NCBI GenBank assembly: GCA_016287675.1
Contig: JAEFAR010000001.1
Location: 165,053-229,052, forward strand
Direction: 5' to 3'
Length of the DNA stretch: 64,000 nucleotides
DNA from: Lachnospiraceae bacterium
Lineage (GTDB): Bacteria; Bacillota; Clostridia; Lachnospirales; Lachnospiraceae
Positions 8,641-17,067 of the stretch are shown here, piece by piece. Below the pieces are notes generated by a model. The model did no database searches. It was not told where the DNA came from and worked only from the letters and a program-made list of their open reading frames with translations. Numbering within the stretch: position 1 is the first letter of the stretch; each line of letters begins with the position of its first letter. A program made the translations under genes and the position numbers.

Positions 8641-9061
8641 GGGGTATGATCTTGGGGATAATGCAACGTGCACTTTTTCGGCCACATCTGCGCTTATGAT
8701 ATTGTTTTTTTCGTGCATAACGGCAGCGGTCGGAGCTACAACAGGAGTTTTAAATCTGCCGACTGACCTGAGCCACGTTCTGCATTGCATTTCGGCCATG
8801 CTCCTGTTCGGCTTCTTTGCATACATGATCGGCTGGAGGTTTGTGAAGACGGATGCCATGATCAGATCTTCCGGAAAGAAAACCCGGGATCGGATATATA
8901 GAATTTGTGCATACATAATCCTGGCGGCAATGGGAATGCAGGCGATGACATCTTTTATGTGTATCGGATGGATTACTATTGTAAACGAAACGGTCATGCT
9001 CTGGGCATTCTCACTTGCCTGGGCGGTCAAGGCCGGATGCTTTAAAAAACTTAATGATTAA
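8612..9061 (+). pseudogene. Membrane protein gene lacking its 5' end
   Basis: The frame encodes about 149 residues with four hydrophobic segments. The segment KGYDLGDNAT followed by SHVLHCISA and RIYRICAYII resembles the middle and end of a widespread bacterial membrane protein family of about 200 residues, whose N-terminal two helices are missing here. No ATG exists near the front; only TTG at 8612 or 8630, both inside the inverted repeat and without an SD site, or ATG 8696, which would remove one helix. I therefore read it as a 5'-deleted gene. A shortened but expressed protein is the alternative. Confidence 0.5.
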
Positions 9062-9073
9062 GAATGAAGAATT

Positions 9074-9100
9074 TTCCTGCCTTCGGGCCGGAATTTTTTT
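9074..9100 (+). terminator. Terminator after the truncated gene
   Basis: TTCCTGCC (9074-9081), loop TTCG, GGCCGGAA (9086-9093) with one mismatch, then seven T. A classical intrinsic terminator. Confidence 0.75.
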
Positions 9101-9118
9101 GTTGTCATATTAATAATA

Positions 9119-9150
9119 CTTGAAAAAACTGCCTCAATTCTTGAAAAAAC
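9119..9150 (+). repeat. Direct repeats CTTGAAAAAAC before the MazF-like gene
   Basis: Two exact copies of CTTGAAAAAAC (9119-9129 and 9140-9150) lie 21 bp apart, on the same helix face, just upstream of the -35 box. They are candidate binding sites for a regulator. Confidence 0.45.
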
Positions 9151-9165
9151 AGGAAATAAACATAC

Positions 9166-9194
9166 TTGCCATATATATGTAAAAAGGTTATACT
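9166..9194 (+). promoter_or_regulatory. Promoter of the MazF-like gene
   Basis: TTGCCA (9166-9171), a 17-base spacer and TATACT (9189-9194). AGAGGAG precedes the ATG at 9225. Confidence 0.65.
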
Positions 9195-9224
9195 CCCTTA
9201 AAATGCACCAAGAGGAGCGAAGGC

Positions 9225-10001
9225 ATGAAAAGAGATATTGCAGAGAATATAGCAACCAAAGAAAAGGCTATTAAAGACATAGATAATTATTTGACAGAAC
9301 TCCTTGGCAAAGACGATGATGAACAAGCTAAGGCTGGAAAGTTAAGCGCGTGGTTGGAAAAGTTCATTAACTTTTTACGCTTTGAGAATAAGTTCAACCC
9401 TACCGGTTTAAAGAGATATAAGAGAGGCGAAGTAGTAAAGGTACATCTTGGTTATAATATCGGATCTGAAGAAGGCGGGCTTCACTATTGTTTAATAGCA
9501 GATAAGAACAACCCTCAGTCGTCACCGGTCGTTACAATAATACCCTTGACTTCGGTCAAGCCCGATAAAGATCTTAGTAATCTTCATCCGATGGAAGTTT
9601 ATCTTGGAAACGAGCTATATACCAAGATGAACACTAAAAACAACACAATCGTAAAGAAAATAGAAGAAGAAGTAACAACGTTAGAAGAGATAATTCAGAA
9701 CGCCCAGGAAGAGAAAAGCAAAGAAGTTGATTTAAAAATGGTTCTGGATTTGAAGAAAAGGGTTAATGCATTAAAAGATCAGATAGCCTTATCCAAAAGA
9801 ATTGAAAAAGAAATACTGAAAATGAAAAAGGGCAGCATCGCCTTGGTTAATCAGATACGCACTATAAGCAAGATGCGGATAAGCGACCCAAAAAGGAACA
9901 AAGATGTTCTTAGTGGCATAAGAATTTCTGATGAGAAGTTAGACCTTATCGACAGAGAAATAATTGAATCATTTACAAATTATTCATCAAAAATAGATTG
10001 A
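9225..10001 (+). CDS. PemK/MazF-like protein with an internal coiled-coil insertion
   Basis: The two halves of a MazF/PemK fold are visible. The first (about 67-130) has RGEVVKVHLG, HYCLIADKNN and SSPVVTIIPLTS. The second (about 203-258) has GSIALVNQIRTISKMRI. MazF proteins are normally about 110 residues and act as mRNA endoribonucleases. Here a charged coiled coil of about 70 residues (131-200) separates the halves, and a 66-residue helical N-terminus is added, giving 258 aa. The conserved Arg and Ser/Thr positions of the family seem kept, but activity cannot be judged. No small antitoxin gene is adjacent; the helical additions could do that job or tether the protein. Codon use is AT-rich compared with core genes. 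Confidence 0.75.
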   Translation: MKRDIAENIATKEKAIKDIDNYLTELLGKDDDEQAKAGKLSAWLEKFINFLRFENKFNPTGLKRYKRGEVVKVHLGYNIGSEEGGLHYCLIADKNNPQSSPVVTIIPLTSVKPDKDLSNLHPMEVYLGNELYTKMNTKNNTIVKKIEEEVTTLEEIIQNAQEEKSKEVDLKMVLDLKKRVNALKDQIALSKRIEKEILKMKKGSIALVNQIRTISKMRISDPKRNKDVLSGIRISDEKLDLIDREIIESFTNYSSKID

Positions 10002-10488
10002 CAGAATTTAACGATTAGGTTATCATTCATAACACAAAGCCGCTTGCCGGCATTATCAAAGACATTGTCCTAAACGGACAGGAAGGTGACACTTTAGCGG
10101 GTGTCACCTTCTACTTTTTTGCCACTAATAATTCAGAGAACTATCCGATATTTATGCCACCTTTTCAAAGACAACAAGAAATACCTCCTGTTGCGGCAGC
10201 ACGTAAATGTTCGGATAAGGACCCCGGTCGCTCACTTAAAGGTTCTTTTTTGACTGTCAGATCAGTTGGGGAAGAACTTTTTTAATTATCGATATCAGGC
10301 CCTTTTGAGGGCGTTTCTTTATATTCCTTCTTATTTCCCTATTCGTGAGACAAATAAATAAAAACGGCTTATTGTCGAATATTATATCTGGCAATAAAGA
10401 TTTTGTTGACTTATATCAGATTATCGAAACTAAATTGTATTTTTTACGGCATCTATATTGTAGAGGATTTTGGTGAGGAGGCGGTTGG
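10002..10488. other. 487-base gap with terminators and small-frame debris
   Basis: Apart from the strong terminator at 10082-10120 and a weak GCCC/GGGC hairpin near 10301-10314, the only item is a 43-codon frame at 10154-10285 whose C-terminal part reads SDKDPGRSLKG and ends VGEELF. It has no ribosome site. I do not recognise it; it may be the end of a lost gene. The AT content rises toward 10488. Confidence 0.4.
10082..10120 (+). terminator. Strong terminator downstream of the MazF-like gene
   Basis: GAAGGTGACAC (10082-10092) and GTGTCACCTTC (10101-10111) form a perfect 11-bp stem with an 8-base loop, then TAC and six T. Confidence 0.8.
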
Positions 10489-11406
10489 ATGAAAAATAAT
10501 ATTTTTAAACTGTTGGGCGTGTTTTGCGCAGTTGTTGTGTTTTTTGTTGGAACAGTCGTTGGGGGAATAAAACTATATATGAAGCGACATGACGCAATTC
10601 CTAAACCTGTTCCTCCCGACGGAGAAAATGTAATGGGTGATGAGGGGGAAAGTACTTACAACAAGCGTTTTCCCTTTTTAAAATGGAATGAGTGTACATA
10701 TAATGCTACGAATGGGCGAGATAATCGTTGTATTGGAAAAAAAATAGGCAGTACGACCCTGACTTATTCAGGGGAAAGTACTGTAGCGGACATCTATGAA
10801 ATAGAGGGCATATCGTCGGATCTTTCTTTATTGATCAGGTTTGAAAACGACTTGGATTATTATGTTTATGCTACTGATGGTTATGAAACTGATTCATGGG
10901 GGGGATTTTTAAAAGGCGCCAATATATTATCATACATGGAGGTGAACAAAGTCACTTTTCAGCATGGAATGTATAACATGATTTCTGATGAAGAAGTTGA
11001 GACACAGGAATTTCTTAAAAGCCTGAATCTAAATGATGACCATAAGATATTCTATTATGAGGAGGTTCCGTCAAGCTTTTTTGAGAGTACAGAATTTGAA
11101 GAACTATTGGACATTTTTGATAAAAAAAATCGTGAAATAGATAATAAAACATATTCTTCGGAAAATACTGAGTTCTTTAAAAATAATAGGCTTGGAAAAG
11201 AAATAATGAGTGCATCCGTTAATTATACACTGTTTGGCGAGAATAATTATTCTATTAAAGTATACAGTGGAGGATTTATAGCAACAAATATTGGCGGTGG
11301 CCGAGGGAAACTGATTTATATTGGCAGAGAAGAAGTAAAAGAAATAGAGAGCAGCATGAAAGAAAAAATAGCGTTTAAAAAAGAATTTGTTGGTTTCAAT
11401 TGGTAA
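10489..11406 (+). CDS. Membrane-anchored protein of unknown function
   Basis: The 305-aa protein has one N-terminal membrane helix (about 9-30) and an extracytoplasmic part. The segment from FPFLKWNE through NATNGRD, IGSTTL and YEIEGI to RFENDLDYYVY resembles a beta-rich module that I associate with extracytoplasmic tails of Firmicutes sensor or anti-sigma proteins, but I cannot name the family. The start follows GAGGAGG. The stop is 14 bases before the protease gene, so the two form an operon. Codon use is rich in ATA, AAA and AGA, unlike the flanking housekeeping genes. Confidence 0.65.
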   Translation: MKNNIFKLLGVFCAVVVFFVGTVVGGIKLYMKRHDAIPKPVPPDGENVMGDEGESTYNKRFPFLKWNECTYNATNGRDNRCIGKKIGSTTLTYSGESTVADIYEIEGISSDLSLLIRFENDLDYYVYATDGYETDSWGGFLKGANILSYMEVNKVTFQHGMYNMISDEEVETQEFLKSLNLNDDHKIFYYEEVPSSFFESTEFEELLDIFDKKNREIDNKTYSSENTEFFKNNRLGKEIMSASVNYTLFGENNYSIKVYSGGFIATNIGGGRGKLIYIGREEVKEIESSMKEKIAFKKEFVGFNW

Positions 11407-11420
11407 ACGAGGTGACGAGT

Positions 11421-12335
11421 ATGAAGATTAAAAAAACGATATTTGTTATTTTTCTTGCTTTTGTTCTGACAATAAATTATTCAGAACATGTTTATGCTTA
11501 TGGCGACGTAGAATATGATAAACAAATTGATTATAATGATTATTATTGCAGAATAGATCTTTCAACGGGAGAGGAATCACTTGTATTAAAGAGAAGCGTG
11601 CGTTCTGATGGAAATAGAAAAACGCAGGCTACCAGTAGCTTTTGCCCGAATAACGAAAAGCATGGAGTGTCTATTACGTCGATTATAGGCGAAGATGATA
11701 GAACACAGATTTCTGATACATCAGAGTTTCCCTATTCTGCGATAGCCAGAATTGAAATGACTTTTACTGATGGAAGTGTAAGCATTGGTACAGGATTCAT
11801 GGTATCAAAGAATGTAATGCTGACGGCAGCACATTGCTTTTTTAGCAAAAATAATTCGGATGCACGTATCTCAACAATGAAGGCGAATCTTGGTCAAAAT
11901 GGAGAGGATGTATTAGCAACTGCTAATGGGAAAGAATTATATGTATGCGCCAATTATAAATATTTTGGAGACAGTGTGCAAGATGATTACGCTATAGTTG
12001 TTTTGGACGCTGATGTTGGAAATACAACGGGATGGTTTGGTTTGGGGACAAAGGGCGATCTTATGTTGAAGTTAACAAAGATGACTATAGCAGGCTATCC
12101 CGGAGATAAAGAACCTGGTACAATGTGGAAAGCTACAGGTAAAATCACAGAAGTTTCGAGGTTTGAAATTAGACATGAAATTGATATGAAGGGAGGACAA
12201 AGCGGGTCTCCTATGTATAGTAAAGATGTAGTATATGGTATAAATGTCGCGGAAAGTGATACAATAAATTTTGGAAGAAGGATGACACAAGAAGTAATAG
12301 ACTGGCTTATAGACAAGGAATTTATAGAAAAATAA
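11421..12335 (+). CDS. Secreted trypsin-like serine protease (V8/glutamyl endopeptidase type)
   Basis: A signal peptide (about 1-27, ending near VYAYG) leads to a chymotrypsin-fold protease. The triad is visible: His138 in LTAAHCFF, Asp189 in DDYAIVVLD and Ser261 in GGQSGSPMY, the V8-like form of the serine motif. A propeptide-like stretch (about 28-100) precedes the domain, as in staphylococcal V8 and Bacillus glutamyl endopeptidases. ATG 11421 is chosen because GAGGTG lies just before it; a TTG at 11400 would overlap the upstream gene. It is likely secreted, and cleavage after Glu is a guess from the family. It is paired with the upstream membrane protein in an AT-rich region. Confidence 0.85.
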   Translation: MKIKKTIFVIFLAFVLTINYSEHVYAYGDVEYDKQIDYNDYYCRIDLSTGEESLVLKRSVRSDGNRKTQATSSFCPNNEKHGVSITSIIGEDDRTQISDTSEFPYSAIARIEMTFTDGSVSIGTGFMVSKNVMLTAAHCFFSKNNSDARISTMKANLGQNGEDVLATANGKELYVCANYKYFGDSVQDDYAIVVLDADVGNTTGWFGLGTKGDLMLKLTKMTIAGYPGDKEPGTMWKATGKITEVSRFEIRHEIDMKGGQSGSPMYSKDVVYGINVAESDTINFGRRMTQEVIDWLIDKEFIEK

Positions 12336-12542
12336 GCGAAATAGTCTATTGGTTGTTTAATACTGGGTGACAAGATGAAAACGGATGTTTCAATCTTGGA
12401 CATTAGAATGCTGCTCTCTGTAAAATAAGGAAGCCTTTAAAAATGATATGTACCCAGAATCCTGGACACATATTAATGAACCAGGCTGAACACATTATTA
12501 TTTTAAAAATATCCCGCCCCTTTCAGGGCGGGTTTTTTGATA
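12336..12542. other. Intergenic stretch with a 17-codon frame
   Basis: A short frame at 12375-12428 (MKTDVSILDIR and six more residues) follows GGGTGAC at SD distance. It is too short to call as a gene. The rest is AT-rich and ends in the bidirectional terminator. Confidence 0.25.
12513..12538 (+). terminator. Bidirectional terminator between protease and pfp
   Basis: CCCGCCC (12513-12519) and GGGCGGG (12526-12532) are followed by six T on the plus strand. On the minus strand the hairpin is followed by ATATTTTTAAAAT, so it can also end the converging pfp transcript. Confidence 0.85.
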
Positions 12543-13799
12543 CTATAACAGATCCTGATATCCTTTTCTGTACAAATGTCTCGGTATACCGTCTACCATG
12601 ATGGGAGCCACGTCGCCCTGGATCAAAGGACGGACGTAGGTGATGAATTCGTTGGTGACGTACGTTCCGTCGGGGGTGATCCACTCTCGTGGAACGAGGC
12701 GCTCGTCATTGGCGATCTTGTGTACATCTTTGACTTCAGTGCCTGCCTGATAGGGATCGTCGGAGAGGCGCTTGATAACAACCATCTTTCCGCTGTCGCC
12801 CTCATCTGCGGCCTTCATGGCAGCACCGCCCACTTCGTAGGCTTCGAGGATGTCGATACGGGAAGCGCAGTGGCTTGCGGAACGCTGCAGGGTGGAAAGC
12901 TCGATGGCTCTGGTCTTGCAGCCTATCTCTTTTGAAAGGACATTACAAAGGTATCTGGCTGTTCCGGTGAGCTGCTTGTGACCGAAAGCGTCCACGTAAT
13001 CGGAGTACTCATCCATTTCGCAGATGTATTTTCCGTCTGCGGTATGTATGCCTTCTGAAACAGCGATGACAACAGAAGCTTTTTTCTTTAACAGTTCCTT
13101 TGCCTTTGCCACAAATGTGGGGATGTCAAAAGGCAGTTCCGGAAGATAGATGGCATCGGGACCGTCGCAATCCTCGCCTTTGGCAAGAACGGATGCACCT
13201 GTGAGCCAGCCTGCATTTCTGCCCATGATCTCTATGATCAGTATCTGGCCGTGCTTTGTTTCAAGACTCCAGCCGTCCCGGATGATCTCTTTTACTGAAG
13301 TTCCGATGTACTTTGCGGCGGAACCGTAGCCCGGGGTGTGATCCGTGAGAGCCAGATCGTTATCTATTGTCTTCGGACAGCCGACAAAACGTATGTCAGA
13401 GCCGGAAATGATGGCGTAATCGGACAGCTTCTTTATGGTGTCCATGGAGTCGTTGCCTCCGATGTAAATGAAGCAGTCAACCTGAAGGTCGTCAAGGATC
13501 TTGAAGATCTTTTCGTAAACCTCTTTATTCTCGTTTATTGTGGGGAGTTTGTAACGGCATGTCCCCAGGTAAGCGGAAGGAGTGCGCTTAAGAAGCTCTG
13601 CGTCAAGACCGGACTGGATGTGTTCGGAGAGATCGATGTACCTTCCCTCCAAAAGTCCCTGAACCCCGTGAAGCATTCCGTAAACTGTTTTGTACCCTCT
13701 GTCAATGGCTGTTCTGAAAACGCCTGCCAGCGAGGAATTGATTGCCGCCGTGGGTCCTCCCGACTGTCCCACGATCACATTTCGTTTCTTTTTCTCCAT
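12543..13799 (-). CDS. pfp: Pyrophosphate-type 6-phosphofructokinase
   Basis: Phosphorylates fructose 6-phosphate; the motif pattern points to PPi as donor. Residues 114-121 read GGNDSMDT, where the Asp in GGND takes the place of the Gly in GGDGS of ATP enzymes, and 142-149 read PKTIDNDL with the Lys typical of PPi forms. MGRNAGW near 208 is the sugar-phosphate site. The length of 418 aa matches this clade, not the 320-aa ATP type. GGAGG precedes the start. A separate ATP-type PfkA is encoded at 50906, so the cell seems to keep both. Confidence 0.9.
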   Translation of the reverse strand: MEKKKRNVIVGQSGGPTAAINSSLAGVFRTAIDRGYKTVYGMLHGVQGLLEGRYIDLSEHIQSGLDAELLKRTPSAYLGTCRYKLPTINENKEVYEKIFKILDDLQVDCFIYIGGNDSMDTIKKLSDYAIISGSDIRFVGCPKTIDNDLALTDHTPGYGSAAKYIGTSVKEIIRDGWSLETKHGQILIIEIMGRNAGWLTGASVLAKGEDCDGPDAIYLPELPFDIPTFVAKAKELLKKKASVVIAVSEGIHTADGKYICEMDEYSDYVDAFGHKQLTGTARYLCNVLSKEIGCKTRAIELSTLQRSASHCASRIDILEAYEVGGAAMKAADEGDSGKMVVIKRLSDDPYQAGTEVKDVHKIANDERLVPREWITPDGTYVTNEFITYVRPLIQGDVAPIMVDGIPRHLYRKGYQDLL

Positions 13800-13924
13800 A
13801 CATCCTCCGTCCTTTTCGTTCGGAAACGAAAAATTAGAAAATTTGAATTAAGTGAAGGTTAATTCTGACAATCTATACTTTACCAAATTTAATTGCGATT
13901 TTCAATAACGAAAAAGGGATGTGC

Positions 13925-13953
13925 TTCACATAAAAATCAAAAAATGCTATAAT
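13925..13953 (+). promoter_or_regulatory. Extended -10 promoter of the HdeD-like gene
   Basis: TTCACA (13925-13930), a 17-base spacer and TATAAT (13948-13953) with TGC immediately before. Confidence 0.7.
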
Positions 13954-13995
13954 CAGAAAAACAGGGTGACCTGAAAACATTTGGGAGGTATCAAA

Positions 13996-14508
13996 ATGTC
14001 TAAGTTTCTTAAAAGCATTATTGCCAACAAACTGATCGTTGCATTGTTCAGCATTGTGCTGGGTGTGCTGCTGCTCATCATGCAGGGCGGAGTACTTGCC
14101 ACGATAGTTAAAATGGCCGCGCTTCTTTGCATTATCGCAGGAGCGGTGGGGATCGTTTTTTTCCTTATAAAGAAGAACCGTTCCACTACATCCTTGGCAT
14201 GTTCCGTCATTGTCCTTGCCATCGGCATTCTGTTCTTTGTAAGACCTGACATCATCGTAAACATCTTCCCCATTATTCTGGGTGTTTATCTCGTTGTTGA
14301 AGGACTTACGAATGTACTTGCGGCATTGCAGCACAAGAAGAGCAACAGTTTTCTTGTGGGGCTGATCCTCGGTGTGTTGACGTTACTTGTGGGCCTTTTC
14401 CTGATCTTCAGAGCAGGTACGGTCATGAACATTGTTGCGATCGTTGCGGGCATCAGCCTTATCGTTAACGGACTCACGGATCTTTTTACATTAAGGGCAT
14501 TTAAATAG
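13996..14508 (+). CDS. HdeD/DUF308-like membrane protein
   Basis: The 170-aa protein is almost wholly hydrophobic, with six predicted membrane helices in three hairpin pairs. Each pair has the pattern of the DUF308 repeat (for example LVEGLTNV and LIVNGLTDLF after helix pairs). In enterobacteria HdeD helps in acid stress; in Firmicutes the role is unknown. GGGAGG at 13983-13988 selects ATG 13996 over the in-frame TTG at 13981. Monocistronic, with its own promoter and terminator. Confidence 0.8.
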   Translation: MSKFLKSIIANKLIVALFSIVLGVLLLIMQGGVLATIVKMAALLCIIAGAVGIVFFLIKKNRSTTSLACSVIVLAIGILFFVRPDIIVNIFPIILGVYLVVEGLTNVLAALQHKKSNSFLVGLILGVLTLLVGLFLIFRAGTVMNIVAIVAGISLIVNGLTDLFTLRAFK

Positions 14509-14520
14509 AGCGGTTTAAAG

Positions 14521-14560
14521 GCTCCGGGGCAAATGAAACGCTTCGGAGCTTTTTCTTTTT
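14521..14560 (+). terminator. Terminator after the HdeD-like gene
   Basis: GCTCCG (14521-14526) pairs with CGGAGC (14544-14549) across a 17-base loop, then TTTTTCTTTTTTT. Confidence 0.6.
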
Positions 14561-14582
14561 TTGATCATCAAAGGACACATAT

Positions 14583-15065
14583 ATGGGTAAGAAAGAAGTA
14601 AAGACCAATGCGATGCGCATCCTTGACTCCATGGGGATCGAATACAGGCATATGGAATACGAATGCAAAGAATTTACGGACGGAAGTCAGATCGCCGATA
14701 CACTGGGGCTGCCACATGAAAGGGTGTTCAAGACCCTGGTTACTGTGGGAGCCGACAAGAATTACTACGTGTTCGTGCTGCCGATAGAAAGGGAACTTGA
14801 TCTTAAAAAATGCGCAAAGGCAGTGGGTGTAAAGAACATAGAACTGATCCCCGTAAAGGACATAAACAAAGTCACGGGTTACATCAGAGGGGGCACCACC
14901 TCCATCGGGATGAAGAAGAAATATGTTACAAAGGTCTCGGAAGAGGCAAAGAACTACGAAACTGTTTTTGTAAGCGGTGGAAGGATCGGATCCCAGCTGG
15001 AGATCGCACCTGCCGATCTGCTTAAAGCTGACGAGGGAGAATACGCCGATTTTACAAAGGATTAG
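14583..15065 (+). CDS. ybaK: Cys-tRNA(Pro)/Cys-tRNA(Cys) deacylase YbaK
   Basis: A YbaK/EbsC-type editing protein that hydrolyses Cys wrongly attached to tRNA-Pro. The 160-aa length and the motifs VFKTLVT (about 49-55), the GYIRGGTTSIGMKK loop (about 98-112) and VSGGRIG near 130 are characteristic; the GGxxSxG loop holds the substrate. The start ATG 14583 is preceded only by a weak site (AAAGGACACAT). Confidence 0.9.
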   Translation: MGKKEVKTNAMRILDSMGIEYRHMEYECKEFTDGSQIADTLGLPHERVFKTLVTVGADKNYYVFVLPIERELDLKKCAKAVGVKNIELIPVKDINKVTGYIRGGTTSIGMKKKYVTKVSEEAKNYETVFVSGGRIGSQLEIAPADLLKADEGEYADFTKD

Positions 15066-15111
15066 CTTTGTTAATTTAATAACGCCTCTTACATTTTTTT
15101 TAATATTGTGC

Positions 15112-15117
15112 TATACT
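15112..15117 (+). promoter_or_regulatory. Extended -10 box of the CarD-like gene
   Basis: TATACT with TGC directly upstream (TGCTATACT). No good -35 box is at the right distance, which extended -10 promoters tolerate. Confidence 0.5.
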
Positions 15118-15161
15118 TTACTTTAGGAGAACTTCGGGGTTTGGAAAGGAATCGGTGAAAG

Positions 15162-15674
15162 GTGTTTAATAAAGGCGATTTAGTTCAATATGGTAATAAC
15201 GGAGTCTGTAAAGTGGAAGACATCGTTAAGGGGATGCCGGGTCTTAATAACGACACGGAATACTACATTATGGTCCCGATAAACAACAGGAATAATGTAA
15301 TATACCTACCGACAGACAACGAAAAAGCAAAAGTCCGACCTGTCCTAAAAGAGGATGAGGTTAAAACGGTGCTGGATGGGATAGACAGCTTGACGGAATA
15401 CGTTATAGACAATGAAAAGCAATGCGAGATAGTCTATAAAGAAGCTATTTACTCACTGGACTGTACCAAATGGATGGAGTTGTTGAAAACCTTATGTGTG
15501 CGCAAGCAGACAAGAGCACTCAGCGGCAAAAAAGTTACTTCTACGGATGAAAGATATTTCAAAAATGTTTCCGCTAAACTGACTGAAGAACTTGGAGTTA
15601 CTCTCGGGCAGGAAGAAGCCGAGAAGCAGATCAGTCATGTCATTGAAATTTTCGAAGGTTGCGTTTCTCTTTAA
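15162..15674 (+). CDS. CarD/CdnL-family transcription regulator
   Basis: The N-terminal region (GDLVQYGNNGVCKVEDI) is the Tudor-like RNA polymerase interaction domain shared by CarD, CdnL and Mfd; the C-terminal helical part would contact promoter DNA. CarD-type proteins bind the polymerase beta lobe and steady open complexes, often at rRNA promoters. The length of 170 aa is typical. GTG 15162 is the only start in the right place, 12 bases after GGAAAGGA. The gene stands alone. Confidence 0.85.
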   Translation: MFNKGDLVQYGNNGVCKVEDIVKGMPGLNNDTEYYIMVPINNRNNVIYLPTDNEKAKVRPVLKEDEVKTVLDGIDSLTEYVIDNEKQCEIVYKEAIYSLDCTKWMELLKTLCVRKQTRALSGKKVTSTDERYFKNVSAKLTEELGVTLGQEEAEKQISHVIEIFEGCVSL

Positions 15675-15798
15675 TACAGCACAAATTTTCCGACACATCA
15701 GAAAAATTTAATAAAGTTAATACTTCTATTTGTTGTTTTTTGCGTCGCTGTGTATTATTCTGTGTATTTATAAGAATTTTACACGGAGGCGATTTTTT

Positions 15799-16230
15799 AT
15801 GAGGGAAAGAGGATTTTTCAGGAAACTGGGGGACAGTTTCCGAAGCTTTATGTACGGAAGGTACGGCCTGGACGGATTGGGCAAAGTGATACTGATCCTG
15901 GGAATCATTATCATGTTCGCATCGGGCTTTGTTCCGAATCTTTATGCTCGCAGGGGAATTGACCTGCTGGCCTGGGCTCTTATTATCTGGGAGTATTTCA
16001 GGATCTTCTCCACCAATCGAGAAAAGAGAGTAAGAGAGAACTACAGATACTATGCATTTCTCAATTCCGTAAAAGGGATATTCGGTGCGGGACCGGACGG
16101 CAATTACAGGTTTTTCAAGTGCCCCGGCTGCAAGAAGAAAGTGAAGGTTCCCAAACATCACGGAAAGATCGAGATCACCTGTCGCAATTGCGGTACCAGA
16201 TTTATGGGTTATACCGGAAAGAGAAGATGA
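15799..16230 (+). CDS. Membrane protein with a C-terminal zinc ribbon
   Basis: The 143-aa protein has a basic N-terminus, two membrane helices (about 28-46 and 54-70) and a C-terminal zinc ribbon with Cys108-x2-Cys111 and Cys128-x2-Cys131 (CPGC and CRNCG). GGAGG at 15785-15789 sets the ATG at 15799 and excludes the longer in-frame TTG. The gene starts a three-gene operon with a DUF5685-like protein and a J-domain protein. Function unknown; the order suggests a membrane-linked chaperone or folding role, by inference. Confidence 0.75.
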   Translation: MRERGFFRKLGDSFRSFMYGRYGLDGLGKVILILGIIIMFASGFVPNLYARRGIDLLAWALIIWEYFRIFSTNREKRVRENYRYYAFLNSVKGIFGAGPDGNYRFFKCPGCKKKVKVPKHHGKIEITCRNCGTRFMGYTGKRR

Positions 16231-16242
16231 TCGGGGAAAAGC

Positions 16243-17067
16243 ATGTTCGGATACGTAAACATAAACAAAAATGAATTAAAAGTCAAAGACTTTAACCTTT
16301 ACAGGGCTTACTACTGCGGCGTGTGCCAGGCCTTAAGAAAGAGGCTGGGGACAGCGGGAAGACTTGCGCTGAGCTTCGATATGACTTTTCTGGCTGTTCT
16401 TCTTGACGGACTTTATGACCTTAATGCCGAAAAAAGGAAAAGAAGATGCGCCCCACATATGATCGCACCCCATAACAGTCTGGAAGGGGATGCATGCAGC
16501 TATGCGGCGGACATGAACATCCTTCTGGCATACGATAACCTTGAGGACAAGTGGTACGATTCCAAGAATCCGGGGGCAAAGGCGGGAGCAATGCTTCTTA
16601 AAAGAAAACGCAACAGGCTGGCAAAGCTTTATCCCAGACAGGCAAAGGCGGTTGAGGACTACATTTCGAAGCTTCATGAGGCTGAAAAGGCAAGGAAAAC
16701 GGATCTGGATGCGGTGGCCGGTCTTACGGGAGAAATGCTGGGAGAGATCTTTTGCTTCAGGGAAGATGAATGGAGCGAGACACTTCGCAAACTGGGCTTT
16801 TTCACAGGAAAATTCATTTATCTTGCCGATGCCTTCGAAGATTACGATGATGACAAAAAAAGCGGGAGCTACAATCCTTTCGTCCTTAACAATATCAATA
16901 AGGAAAAGGACGGCATGCGGATCCTGACGATGATGGCGGCCGAAGCGGCAAGAGCATTTGAAGCTCTGCCCATAGATAAAAATCTCGACATCCTGCGGAA
17001 CATCATTTATTCGGGCATATGGGTACGGTTCAACAAAGAAGACGAAGGGGAAAACAAAAATGACTGA
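16243..17067 (+). CDS. DUF5685-like helical protein
   Basis: The 274-aa protein is mostly helical. It begins [16 protein letters not shown] and has [13 protein letters not shown] (about 23-35), [13 protein letters not shown] (about 85-97) and [14 protein letters not shown] (about 197-210). I recognise this pattern as DUF5685; the Asp-rich segment recalls metal sites in all-helical prenyltransferase-like folds, but no enzyme activity is shown. It overlaps the next gene by 8 bases, indicating translational coupling to the DnaJ-like protein. Confidence 0.75.
   Translation: MFGYVNINKNELKVKDFNLYRAYYCGVCQALRKRLGTAGRLALSFDMTFLAVLLDGLYDLNAEKRKRRCAPHMIAPHNSLEGDACSYAADMNILLAYDNLEDKWYDSKNPGAKAGAMLLKRKRNRLAKLYPRQAKAVEDYISKLHEAEKARKTDLDAVAGLTGEMLGEIFCFREDEWSETLRKLGFFTGKFIYLADAFEDYDDDKKSGSYNPFVLNNINKEKDGMRILTMMAAEAARAFEALPIDKNLDILRNIIYSGIWVRFNKEDEGENKND

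Noticed and set aside
10205..10240. tRNA-like 3' end (GTTCGGATAAGG and CGGTCGCTCACT) as a possible attachment site
   Set aside because: It only loosely resembles the end of tRNA-Lys, with gaps and mismatches; no exact direct repeat of 12 bases or more was found.
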